This document shows positions 9,421 to 18,659 of a stretch of 64,000 nt of DNA, piece after piece (position 1 is the first letter of the stretch; each line of letters starts with the position of its first letter). The notes under the pieces were generated by a model that saw only the letters and a list, made by a program, of their open reading frames with translations, did not search any database and was not told the origin of the DNA. Made by a program: the position numbers and the translations under genes. This DNA is from Rhodoplanes sp963724735 (lineage in GTDB: Bacteria; Pseudomonadota; Alphaproteobacteria; Rhizobiales; Xanthobacteraceae): contig CAVRVX010000019.1 of assembly GCA_963724735.1 (NCBI GenBank), forward strand, positions 108,934 through 172,933, written 5' to 3'.

Positions 9421-10433
9421 TCATGCGTATTGATGGTGGAGCCCGCCCAGGATCGGATGCGCAACAGTAGCTCCGAACCGCTCGATCGGACGTGTGCAGG
9501 GCGCGTCCTTGCCAAGCGAAGCGTGAGGCCGCACTTCATTATAATAGCTGGCATATTTATTATAATAGCTGGCATATTTCGCAAGAATTCGGCGAAGATG
9601 CTCTGCGTTGACTACGATCAAAGATGCACTCGCGTCGGATCGACCCGATCAAGCGTTCAACATAGCCGTTCTGCCAGGGTGCACGAAACGAGGTGGGCCG
9701 GTCCCGGATGCCCATCGCCCGCACGCGTGCTTTGAAGACGCCAGCAAATGCTCGGTCATTGTCGCGAATGAGATATTTCGGCGCGCTGTCCCAGGGAAAC
9801 GCCTCGGTGATTTGCCGCGCAAGCCACTCGGCTGTCGGGTTTCGGGTCACCGCGGCCCACAGCAGCCGCCGGCGTCGGTGGCTAAGAACAAGAAATGCGT
9901 AGAGCTGTTCAAAGGAGATACAGATGAAATCGATGCAATCCCCTCGGCGTGATTGCGAAGGAAGGTCTTCCAGGTCTGCATTGGCCGATCCCGCCGGGGC
10001 ACCATGTAGATCGCAACCGTGGACTGGCGACATCAAAGCCCAGTCTGAGCAGCTCGCCATGGATCCTGGGCGCTCCCCACAGCCGGTTTTCAATGCTCAT
10101 TCTTCGAATGAGGTCGCGTACCTCCTTGCCGATCCGCGGCCGGCCCCCAGGGGGGCGGGACGTCCATCGCCAGTAGGCGGCAAAACCCATTCGGTCCCAA
10201 CGCACGACCGTCTCGGGTCTGACAATGGTTATGGCGTCAAGAATGCGAGGACAGCAACGATAGAGCCAAATGAACAGGGCACGGCTGGCCCAGCGCAAAT
10301 GCACGCGGCGTGGACCGCGCTGTTGCAAGACATTGAGTTGATGGCGAAGGACCAGGATTTCAGCTTCAAGCTGCCGGCGGGACTTGAAGCAGTCGCCCAG
10401 CATGCGGACGAAAAGAAAGGCAATTGCCATCAT
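9421..10433 (-). pseudogene. rve-type (IS3/IS481-like) transposase, frameshifted
   Basis: A single-ORF integrase-core transposase. The N-terminus (RRQLEAEILVLRHQLNVLQQ, RPETVVRWDRMGFAAYWRW, ENRLWGAPRIHGELLRLG) is in one frame from 10433; the catalytic core (NPTAEWLARQITEAFPWD, PKYLIRDNDRAF, PWQNGYVERLIGSIRREC) is in a second from about 10000; the C-terminus (EVRPHASLGKDAP, LGGLHHQYA) is in a third from about 9610. A 21-bp tandem duplication lies in the C-terminal part. It has replaced the 3' part of an IS5-type gene at about 10490. Confidence 0.85.
9538..9579 (-). repeat. perfect 21-bp tandem duplication inside the transposase
   Basis: ATTATAATAGCTGGCATATTT is present twice head to tail (plus-strand reading), duplicating the peptide KYASYYN in frame. 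It lies just before EVRPHASLG, a region where relatives have a single YYN. Confidence 0.9.
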
Positions 10434-10489
10434 CGACCGCGATCATTTGATTCGGTCATGGCCGCTACCACGGCGGATGAGGTTTTCGG

Positions 10490-10690
10490 AAGCGACAGGG
10501 TGTAGACGGTGAACCAGTTGCCAAACTCCTGTGGCAGATCACGCCAGGGCGCACCGGTCCACGCGATCCACAAGACCGCCTCGACAAACAGCCGATTGTC
10601 CCGCGCCGTGGCGCCGGGATCGCCAACTTTGCCCGGCAGTTCTGGCGCAATCCGGTCCCATTGTTCCTCGCTCAGGATCGTGCGAATCAA
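10490..10690 (-). pseudogene. IS5-family transposase, N-terminal fragment
   Basis: MIRTILSEEQWDRIAPELPG, DNRLFVEAVLWIAWTGAPWR and LPQEFGNWFTVY are the N-terminal DUF4096-type domain of IS5-family transposases. Homology stops after about 62 residues, where the rve-type element begins. An imperfect 13-bp hairpin (GAATCAAGGCTGG / CCAGCCTTGAATC) spans the start region at 10684-10719 and probably belongs to the element end. Confidence 0.8.
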
Positions 10691-10771
10691 GGCTGGCCTC
10701 CATTTTCCAGCCTTGAATCAGAACTTTACCGCGTTGGAAACCGGTCGCATCACGATGAATGTAAACAGACC

Positions 10772-11932
10772 CTAGTCCCGGTTGGGCGTAGAGCCGCACG
10801 CCATGCCGGAGATGATGATCTTCTGCACGTTCGAGGTCCCTTCAACGATCTGCAGCGACTTGGCGTCGCGGTAGAAGCGCTCGGCGGGAAACTCGGTCGA
10901 GAAGCCGTACGAGCCGAAAATCTTGATGCACTCGTTGGCCGCATGCACGGCGGCTTCGGAGGCAGCGAGCTTGGCGACCGACGTCTCGTATTGGCTCGGC
11001 TTGCCCTGATCCTTCAGCCAGGCGGCTCGGTAGACGAGCATCTGCGCAGCCTGATGCTCGACTACCATTTCGGCGATCTGCGCCTGGACCATTTGATGGT
11101 GCGAGATCGGCTTGCCGAACTGCGTGCGTTCATTGGCGTAGTTGATGGCCAGCTCCAGCGCGCCGCCGGCCACTCCAAGCGCCCCCGCGGCGCAGCCGAG
11201 CCGCGTCTGGTTGAGCTGCCACATGCAGACGCGAAAGCCATCGCCCGGCTTGCCGAGCACGTTCTCCTTCGGCACCTGCATGCCCTCGAAGACAAACTCG
11301 CCGGTCGGCGAGCAGTGCAGGCCGAGCTTGGTTTCGATCGGGAGGGCGGTGCAGCCCTTCATCTTCTTCGGCTCGATGATGAAGGCTGTCATTCCCTTGT
11401 TGCCCTTGGAGCGGTCCGTGTACGCATAGAGCAGGCCGGCGTCGCCCACCTGCGCCTGCGAAATCCACATTTTGTTGCCGTGAACCTCGTAGTGGTCGCC
11501 TTTGTCGATCGCGTGCGTCTTCATGCTGGCGACGTCCGAGCCGGTGTTAGGCTCGGTCATCGCGAAGAAGCCGAGCTGGGTGCCAGCGACCCAGCCCGGG
11601 ATGTACTTTTTCTTCTGCTCCGGCGTGCCGAATTTGGCGACGGTGAGCGACGGCCCGAGATTCTGCATGTTGAACGGCAGCCGCCACGATGCGGAGACCC
11701 GGGCGATCTGTTCGGCCATCAGCACCAATTCCATGAAGCCCATGCCGCTGCCGCCGAACTCCTCCGGCAGTGCGCAGGTGAAGAAGCCGAGCGCGCCCAT
11801 TTTGGCGACGCGCTCCTTCTTGAACTCGTGCTTGCGCTCCTCCTCGACGAGCGTCGGCGCGATGTCCTCCGCCGCGAAGCGCCGCGCGGTTTCCTGGATC
11901 ATCGCTTGTTCTTCAGTCAGTTCGAATTGCAT
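10772..11932 (-). CDS. acyl-CoA dehydrogenase, glutaryl-CoA dehydrogenase-like
   Basis: FAD enzyme of 386 aa that oxidises an acyl-CoA to the 2-enoyl-CoA and passes electrons to ETF. Key motifs are AMTEPNTGSDVASMKTHA (FAD/substrate loop), NERTQFGKPISHHQ and IVEGTSNVQ with the catalytic Glu. SQAQVGDAGLLYAYTDRSKG and KLGLHCSPTGE resemble the glutaryl-CoA dehydrogenases of anaerobic benzoate degraders, which suits the neighbouring ring-reduction genes, but decarboxylating activity cannot be judged. The gene is complete and is one of the few undamaged ones in the island. Confidence 0.9.
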   Translation of the reverse strand: MQFELTEEQAMIQETARRFAAEDIAPTLVEEERKHEFKKERVAKMGALGFFTCALPEEFGGSGMGFMELVLMAEQIARVSASWRLPFNMQNLGPSLTVAKFGTPEQKKKYIPGWVAGTQLGFFAMTEPNTGSDVASMKTHAIDKGDHYEVHGNKMWISQAQVGDAGLLYAYTDRSKGNKGMTAFIIEPKKMKGCTALPIETKLGLHCSPTGEFVFEGMQVPKENVLGKPGDGFRVCMWQLNQTRLGCAAGALGVAGGALELAINYANERTQFGKPISHHQMVQAQIAEMVVEHQAAQMLVYRAAWLKDQGKPSQYETSVAKLAASEAAVHAANECIKIFGSYGFSTEFPAERFYRDAKSLQIVEGTSNVQKIIISGMACGSTPNRD

Positions 11933-11959
11933 CGTTTCCTCGCTTGCTTTCTTGCAGTG

Positions 11960-12130
11960 CTCTAATCACGACGAGGAGAAGATAGCCCACTTCGACCTTG
12001 GCCCCCGCGCTCACCTTAATGTCCTTCACCGCGCCGTCGCGTAGATCAGGTTCTCCATTTTCATCACTTCGATCACGAGCAATTCGTCAGCGACGTCGAC
12101 TTTAGCGCTGGGCTCGACCAGAACCGACAG
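11960..12130 (-). pseudogene. biotin carboxyl carrier domain, remnant
   Basis: LVEPSAKVDVADELLVIEVMKMENLIYAT contains the biotinylation motif EVMKMEN. A frameshift near 12030 stops the frame; the continuation AVKDIKVSAGAKVEVGYLL is readable in another frame. Only the biotinyl domain is left, joined at about 12130 to the DUF2249-like gene. The parent could be a glutaconyl-CoA decarboxylase or another biotin carboxylase/decarboxylase, which cannot be decided from the fragment. Confidence 0.7.
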
Positions 12131-12369
12131 CAAGGTTGCAGGCAGCGGATGACTTCGTGGCTCCAGCCGCGGTCGTCGAGCTCCGGGTAGAGGAACAGCG
12201 GCTCCTGATCGAGATGCACGATGATCACGTTCCCCACATCGTCGCGCTCGACCAGCCCCAGCGTCTGCACCATCGGCGCGGGACATTCGAGCCCACGGAC
12301 GTCGAGATGGACGCCGTCCGGCGTGGTCCAGATGCGGGAGCCGTCGGGGGATTCGCAGTCACAGCTCAT
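12073..12369 (-). CDS. DUF2249/TusA-like small protein with foreign C-terminus
   Basis: Starting at ATG 12369, MSCDCESPDG, VHLDVRGLECPAPMVQTL and VIIVHLDQEPLFLYPELDDR give about 75 residues with a TusA/DUF2249 look, including the CPAP motif common in sulfur-relay proteins. After WSHEVIR the frame runs into the biotinyl fragment read in the wrong frame, so the last 25 residues are not native. Whether the 3' part was lost by deletion or the protein naturally ends near here is unclear. Confidence 0.55.
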   Translation of the reverse strand: MSCDCESPDGSRIWTTPDGVHLDVRGLECPAPMVQTLGLVERDDVGNVIIVHLDQEPLFLYPELDDRGWSHEVIRCLQPCCRFWSSPALKSTSLTNCS

Positions 12370-12556
12370 ACTTGACCTCAAATTGGCAACTCGTCATACG
12401 CGCGCTCGACCCACGCACTTGCCCCTCCCAACCCTCTCCCGCATGCGCCGCATACGAGGGAGCGAGCGGAGCGTAGCGACGCGAAAGGGGAAGACGGACT
12501 GCCTGGTCAAGCCTGGCAACGACGATGGGAACGGTTGAAGATACCTATCGTCGCTA

Positions 12557-13543
12557 TCATTCGTTCTTCCCCTGTTCTCCGGCGAGGCGTGCGGTAAGCC
12601 GGCGCGCAAGCGCGGCGGCGGCAAGCCGGCGGTAATTGGCGGAAACAAGCGTCGTGCGCATCGGTTGCACCTGTTTTTGCACGAGCTTGTCAAGCCGAAG
12701 CAGCGCCTCCTCGTCGAGCGGCCGACCCACGAAACTATCGGCGCCTTCCAGAAGGAAGGGCCGTGAATTGGTGCCGGTTAGGCCAACGCGGAGCGCCGAC
12801 ACGACTCCTTCCGCCATTGCAAGGCTGACCGCGACTCCGGCGAGCGGAAAGTCGATCGAGCCGCGCAGCCGCGCCTTGGCGTAGGTCGAGGGCGGCGGCG
12901 CGGCCGGGAGCTGCACGCAGAGCAGAAGCTCACCCTGTGCGAGCTTGAGATGCGCGCGGCCGTCCTCCACATAAATGTCGGCGAGCGGAATGCGGCGGCG
13001 ACCGGCAGGGCCGGCGATCTCGATCTCCGCGCCGAGCGCCATCAAGGCCGGGGCGAGATCGCCGCTGAAGGCGGCGTGGCAGCGCTGGCCTTGCGGTGCG
13101 ACGTGACAGGTGTCGCCGCGATGCTTGAGGCAATATTGATTGGCGCGCCGCCACCATTCGCTCTGATTGTAATAGATGCAACGGGTATCGAGGCAGAGAT
13201 TGCCGCCGACCGTCGCCATGCTGCGATGGCTGGGTCCGGCGATCGCTTCGGCGGCCTCGGCCGCGGCGCGATAGCGTTCGCGGACGCCGAGGTCGCCGGC
13301 AAGACGTGCGAGCGTTACGCCGGCGCCGATGCGCGCACCCGCCCCAGTGATCTCGAACTCGTTGAGCGCATCGAGCCCGGTGAGGTCGACCAGGAGGTCG
13401 GGCCGGCGAATGCCGCGCCGCATATTGACGATGAGGTCGGTGCCGCCGGCGACGTAGCGGCTCTGCGCATTCGCGCTGCAAAGCGCAATCGCGGCTTCGA
13501 CATCGCGCGGACGAGCGACTTGGAACGGCGCAAGCTCGGTCAT
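12557..13543 (-). CDS. hcrB: 4-hydroxybenzoyl-CoA reductase, beta subunit (FAD and [4Fe-4S])
   Basis: FAD-binding subunit (328 aa) of 4-hydroxybenzoyl-CoA reductase, which reductively removes the para hydroxyl of 4-hydroxybenzoyl-CoA to give benzoyl-CoA. The FAD motif VAGGTDLIVNMRRG and SHRSMATVGGNLCLDTRC are followed by an insertion with Cys122, Cys138, Cys146 and Cys155. This insertion binds an extra [4Fe-4S] cluster in this enzyme and is absent from ordinary xanthine dehydrogenases. ATG 13543 overlaps the hcrA stop (ATGA), so the upstream 150 codons of the open frame are not part of the protein. It is the last gene of the hcrC-hcrA-hcrB unit, equal to hbaBCD order. Confidence 0.92.
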   Translation of the reverse strand: MTELAPFQVARPRDVEAAIALCSANAQSRYVAGGTDLIVNMRRGIRRPDLLVDLTGLDALNEFEITGAGARIGAGVTLARLAGDLGVRERYRAAAEAAEAIAGPSHRSMATVGGNLCLDTRCIYYNQSEWWRRANQYCLKHRGDTCHVAPQGQRCHAAFSGDLAPALMALGAEIEIAGPAGRRRIPLADIYVEDGRAHLKLAQGELLLCVQLPAAPPPSTYAKARLRGSIDFPLAGVAVSLAMAEGVVSALRVGLTGTNSRPFLLEGADSFVGRPLDEEALLRLDKLVQKQVQPMRTTLVSANYRRLAAAALARRLTARLAGEQGKNE

Positions 13544-15871
13544 GATGCGACCTTTCGCAAGGCGTCGCGGCGGGCCTTGCGGCGCCGCTCGACCAGCGCT
13601 TCGACGACGCGATCCGGCGTCACCGGCAGCTCGTCGAGTTCGATGCCGACCGCGTTGGCGATGGCGTTGACAAGCGCAGGGGGCGCGCTTGCGAGCGCGC
13701 CTTCGCTCGCCTCCTTGGCCCCGAACGGGCCGTTCGGATCGACGCTCTCGACGATGTGCACCTCGATCGGGGGCGATTCCGCACTGGTTGCGACGCGATA
13801 TTCGAGCATGCTCGCATGCGCAGGCAGGCCTTCGAGGTAGCGCGTCTCCTCGCTCATCGCTTGCCCCAAGCCCATCCACACCGAACCCTCGATCTGGCCC
13901 TCGACCGCGAGCGGGTTGATGGCGCGCCCGCAATCGAGCGCGACCCAAATCTTGTCGACCGAAATTTCGCCCGTGTCTTCGTCGACGCTCACCTCGCAAA
14001 CTTGCGCGCCATAGCTGAAGCCCATGGTGGAGCCGACCGCGCCGCCCTTGTGCTTGCCGCCCTGCGCTTCCGGCGGACAGGTGAACGTGCCCTTCGCCGT
14101 GATCGTGCCTTCGTCGACGAGCGCCTCGCGCACCACCTCGTCGAACGAGAGCGCCGACTGTCCGCCATAGCCGACCCGAAACAGGCCGTGCTCGCAGACG
14201 ACGTCCTCCGGGCGCGCCTCAAGTTTGCGCGCGGCGGCGCCGACCAACACCGACTTCAGGTTCCTTGCGGCGTCGATGGCGGCGTTGCCGACCATGAAGG
14301 TGATGCGCGAGGAATAGGCGCCGTTGTCCTTCGGCGTGATCGCGCTGTCGCCGGCGACGACGCGCACCCGCTCGATCGGAACGCCGAGCGTGTCGGCGAC
14401 GGCGATCGCCACCATGGTCGAGGAGCCCTGGCCGATATCGGCGGCCCCGGTCAGCGCGGTGACCCCGCCGTCGAAGTCGAGCTTGACGTTGACGGTCGCG
14501 TGCGGCTCGCCCGTCCAGTGGATGGGCTTTGCCGCCCCGCTGACATAATGCGAGCAGGCCATGCCGAGACCCTTGCCGGGCGGCAGCTTGCCGATCCGTT
14601 CGCGCCAGCCGCTCGCTTGCTCCACGCGATCGAGGCATTCGGCGAGCCCGTAGCTGTTGACGGTGAGGTCGTTGGCGGTGCGGGTCGGCGCGTGCAGCAG
14701 GTTCCTGCGCCGCACCTCGAATGGGTCGAGCGCAAGCTCGCGCGCCATGCGATCGACCAACACCTCGAAGGCATGCCGCACGGTGACGCCGCCATGCCCG
14801 CGCATCGCGCCGCAGGGCGGCAGGTTCGCGTAGACACGATAGCCGTCATATCTGATCGCCGGGATGTCGTAGATGCCGTGCAAGAGCGCGCCAGCGTAGA
14901 GGATGGTGATGATGCCATAGCCGGCATAGGCGCCGCCGCGCTGCGTCACCTCCGCTTCGCACGCCGTCATGCGGCCGTCCTTGGTCATGCCGAGCCTGAT
15001 GCGCATCGACGTCTGCGGGCGGGCGCGGTGGGTGAGGAAATTCTCCTCGCGCGTCAGCTCCATCATCACCTTGCCCTGGGCGGCGCGGGCGAGCATCGCG
15101 GTGACGATCTCGAAATTGAGCGGCTGCACGCGGGCGCCGAAACCGCCGCCGACGAACGGCTTGATGACCCGGATAAGCGACTGATCCATCTCCAGGCAGC
15201 GCGACAGCATCAAATGCAGGTAATACGTGACCTGGGAGACGCTCTGCATGGTGAGGCGTCCGGTGAACGGATCGTATTCCGCAAGCGCCGCATGCGGCTC
15301 GATCTGCGCATGGTTCACCTCCGCGCAGTCCATGCTGACTTCGCGCACGAGGTCGGCCGCGGCGAAGCCTTGCGCCGTATCGCCGAAGCTGTGGTGCACC
15401 TGCCGTTCGAGATTGCCCGGCTTGGCGTCATGGATGAGGGTTGCGCCGGGGGCGCGCGCGGCCGCGGCCGTGTAGTAAGCCGGCAGTTCGCGCACCTCGA
15501 ACTCGATCAGGTCGAGGGCGCGCGCGGCAGTGTCCGCGTCGATCGCCGCCACGGCTGCGACCGGCTCGCCGCGGTAGCGCACCTTGTCGCGCGCGAGCGG
15601 ATATTCGTTCATCGCGACCGGCAGCACGCCATAGGTGTGGGGCAGTCCGCGCCGGTCACGACGCGAGGACGCCCTCAAGCGCGCGCGCCTTCGACACGTC
15701 GAGCCGGAGGATCTCGCCATGGCTGACCGGACTGCGGAAGATGCGGCCGACAAACGCGTCGGCATGGTCGAGATCGGCCGTGTAGCGCGCCTTGCCGGTG
15801 ACCTTCTCGATGCCGTCGATGAGCGGAACGCGCCGCCGCAAAGTCTCGAACTGCGCCGCAACGTCGTTCAT
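13540..15871 (-). pseudogene. hcrA: 4-hydroxybenzoyl-CoA reductase, alpha (molybdenum) subunit, two indels near the N-terminus
   Basis: The large catalytic subunit (about 777 aa when joined) carries the molybdopterin cytosine dinucleotide site. The body is one frame from 15650 to 13540, with KPFVGGGFGARVQPLNFE, MRGHGGVTVRHAFE and the catalytic-Glu motif GAKEASEGALASAP. The true N-terminus (MNDVAAQFETLRRRVPLIDG) starts at 15871, overlapping the hcrC stop as ATGA, but it is in another frame and stops at 15656. Two single-base deletions, at about 15660 and 15641, explain the shift and restore VVTGAD then PHTYGVLP. It is either a young pseudogene or a sequencing error. Confidence 0.88.
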
Positions 15872-16359
15872 CGGGCGGCCTCCGCGGCGGTTTGCACGGA
15901 TTCGATGATCTTCACATAGCCGGTGCATCGGCACAGATTGCCGGACAGCGCCTCGCGAATTTGGTCCTCGTTCGGGTGCGGCTCGCGCCGCAACAACGCT
16001 TCGGCCGCCATGATCATCCCGGGCGTGCAATAGCCGCATTGCGTGCCGAGCTTCTCGTGAAACGCGCGCTGCAACGCGCTCAGCCGGCCGCGCGCGGACA
16101 AGCCTTCGATCGTCTCGACCGAGCGGCCGGCGCAGCGGACGGCGAGCGTCAGGCAGGACAGCACCGGCCGCTCGTCGAGGAGTACGGTGCAGGCGCCGCA
16201 TTCCCCGCCGTCGCAGCCCATTTTGGTGCCGGTCAGCCGGGCGACATCGCGCAGGTAATCGATGAGGAGTTGGTTGTCGGCGACCGCGTCTTCACGCCAG
16301 CGGCCATTGAGCTTCAAACGAACGAGTTGTTTGCTGGGCAATAATGGGTTTACACTCAT
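15868..16359 (-). CDS. hcrC: 4-hydroxybenzoyl-CoA reductase, gamma subunit (2x[2Fe-2S])
   Basis: Small iron-sulfur subunit of 163 aa that relays electrons from ferredoxin to the molybdenum site. The plant-type cluster motif is CDGGECGACTVLL with a following Cys (PVLSC); the second, helical cluster is CGYCTPGM with CRCTGYVKI. ATG 16359 (MSVNPLLPSK) was chosen because GGAGG lies 8 bp upstream; the frame extends further up without support. The stop overlaps hcrA (ATGA), so translation is coupled. Confidence 0.93.
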   Translation of the reverse strand: MSVNPLLPSKQLVRLKLNGRWREDAVADNQLLIDYLRDVARLTGTKMGCDGGECGACTVLLDERPVLSCLTLAVRCAGRSVETIEGLSARGRLSALQRAFHEKLGTQCGYCTPGMIMAAEALLRREPHPNEDQIREALSGNLCRCTGYVKIIESVQTAAEAAR

Positions 16360-16590
16360 CGCAACGCCTCCCTCTCCCCGCCGGCCGGTCTTCTCGTCGG
16401 TCTTGCCGCGCGCCGGCATCTCACCGGCGGCTCCGGTCGAAATCAAGTCCGACCTTGCTTGCGCCCTGCCCGCGAGCCGCTTTTCCGCGACAAGAACCAG
16501 ATCAGCCCGTCGCGCGGAAGGACTTCATTCACGGCGTCGCGAAAGACCGAGCGCAGCGTCCCAAAACGAAACTTCCCCGCGCGGAGAGGT

Positions 16591-18376
16591 TTAGCGGCCG
16601 GTGAGGCGCTCGGCCATGCGGAGAGTGACGAGGACACCCGCGTTTGGGCAATACTCCTCAAATTCCGACAAGTCGGCGCCCTCTTCGAGATCGGCGGCGC
16701 AGCGGTCATGGCTCTCGCACATAGCGCACTTACTCTGTATCTCGCGAAAAAGCTGCGGCTCGGCCTGTTCGATCTCCGCCGGGTCGAGACCCAGGCGGCG
16801 CATCAGGCGCGGCATGAAATTGCCGGTGATCCAATTGCGCAGTTGGAAGCGTCTCGCCTTGCCCGTCGCGGTGCGCGGGATTGCTTCGAGGAACATGATC
16901 CGGCGCGGACATTTGTATTTCGATAGGGCGCCAAGCAGCTTGTCTTGTACCTTTTGATACAGCGCGTTGGGGTCTTCGGCGGGGGCGACCAGGAACAGCG
17001 TCAGGCGAACCAAGCCGTCTTCATCTTGCGCGCCGACCACGATGGCTTCCGACACTCCCGGCACGGTGATGGCGCATTCCTCGATCTCGGCCGGGCTGAC
17101 CCATTGGCCGGATATTTTCAAAAGGTCATCGGCGCGCCCCTGATGGTACCACCAACCGTCGCAGTCGATGACGAACACGTCGCCGGTGCGGTACCATCCG
17201 TCCCGGAACGCCGCGGCGGTCTTCTGCGGCTGCTGCCAATAGCCGCGGCAGAGCGAGCCCATTTTCACCCACAGGACGCCGGGCGTATCCGGCGCGGTGA
17301 CGGGGCGGTCATCGAGATCGAGGAGCCTCGCCTCGCAGTAGGGAAACGGCTTGCCGGTCGCCCCCGGCAGGTGCTCGGCCGGGGTTCCCCCGACCATGAG
17401 GAAAATCGTCTCGGTGGCGCCAATGCCTTCCACGATGGGAACGCCGGTCGCTTCCAGCCAGCGGGCATAAAGGCTTTCGGGCAAGGATTCGCCCGCCGAC
17501 ATATAACGGCGGACCGCCTTGAAGCACGGGCGGCCGGCAAGGTTGTCGCGCAGCAGACTTCGGTAAAACGCCGGAACGCTCACCATGATGGTCGGGCGAT
17601 AGCGTTCCACCATCCGCGCGATCGCCTCGCCATCCGGCCAGCCGTCGAACAGAATGATGGTGGAGCCGGTGCGCAGGCCACCGATCAATACGTGACCGAG
17701 GGCGTAGGCGAAAAACAACTTCGACGATGAGAAGACCCGCTGGCCCGGTCCGAACCCGAAGGCTTCGAGGAAGCGGTCGCCGGTCGACAAATTGCCGTGG
17801 ACGTGGATGGCGGCCTTGGGCCGTCCGGTGGTGCCGGAGGAATAGAGCCAATACGCCATGTCGTCGGTCGTGGTTGCCGCGGTCGGCCGGTCGGAGCTGG
17901 CGCCGGCCAGCACGTCGTCGAGTTTGCGGGTGCCCTCGATCGTGCCCGTCCCCGCACGGCGACCAGGTCGGGGCGGCGGCCGTTTATCTCGATGGCTCGC
18001 TGGTACAGCGGCAGGAAATCGTCATCGATGATCAGCGCCTTCGCCCCGCTGTCCGCCATGACGAAAGCGAGGTCCTCGGCGGTCAAGCGGGTGCTGATCG
18101 GCACCGCGACCGCGCCGATGCGCATGATGCCGAGAAAGGCAGCGACGAAGACCGGGCTATCCTTCAGCAGCAAGAGCGCGCGGTCGCCTTTCCCGAGAAT
18201 AGGGTCGCAGCGCGTTCCCGAACCGGTTCACCTCGGCATCGAGCTCGTCGAAGGTTATTGCCTCATCGCCGAACAGGATCGCGATGTCGCCGCCCCGGCC
18301 GCGTGCGAGCGTCGGGCCCAAGAATTTCGTCCGAAGCATTGACCGTCCGCGTTCGCTCCTCGAGCGTGACACTCAT
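16591..18376 (-). pseudogene. aryl-CoA ligase (4-hydroxybenzoate/benzoate type) with C-terminal DUF6455-like domain, frameshifted
   Basis: AMP-forming ligase that activates an aromatic acid to its CoA thioester. YSSGTTGRPKAAIHVHGN (P-loop), YRTGDVFVIDCDGWWYHQGR and RTATGKARRF (catalytic Lys) lie in the main frame 17913-16591. The N-terminal third is broken: the start ATG 18376 (MSVTLEERTR, GGGAGG 7 bp upstream), then frame changes near 18315, 18197 and 17950. After the normal ligase end, about 70 residues (PRLMRRLGLDPAEIEQAEP, CAMCESHDRC, FEEYCPNAGVL) form a DUF6455-like Cys domain not usual in ligases. The position between pcaK and hcrC suggests 4-hydroxybenzoate as substrate. Confidence 0.85.
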
Positions 18377-18659
18377 GTCTTACCTCCCAGACCAGACGGC
18401 TCCCCCGGGCGCCGAGGGCCGTTTCTGACCCTCCAACAGGCGGTTATTTCACATCCTCGTATCCGGCGAGCCATCCGAACACTGACCGCCGGAGCAAACC
18501 GCCCAAAGCATGACGACCATTTTCGGCCGTGTGTAAGTCAGCGCGTGTTCTCACCGCCCTCCCGATCAACCCGAGCACGTCGTCTAGTTTGCGGCAGGAA
18601 AGCAGTCCAGCATCGGAGGTCAACCACGGCCGCCACCGACAGGCCTGGCGCTGGCGCGT

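Noticed and set aside
10661..11965. Plus-strand open frame of 434 codons opposite the acyl-CoA dehydrogenase
   Set aside because: Antisense shadow; the opposite strand has an unmistakable acyl-CoA dehydrogenase.
13756..15726. Plus-strand open frame of 656 codons opposite hcrA
   Set aside because: It is antisense to a clearly recognised enzyme; the His/Arg/Asp-rich, motif-free translation and high GC mark it as a shadow.
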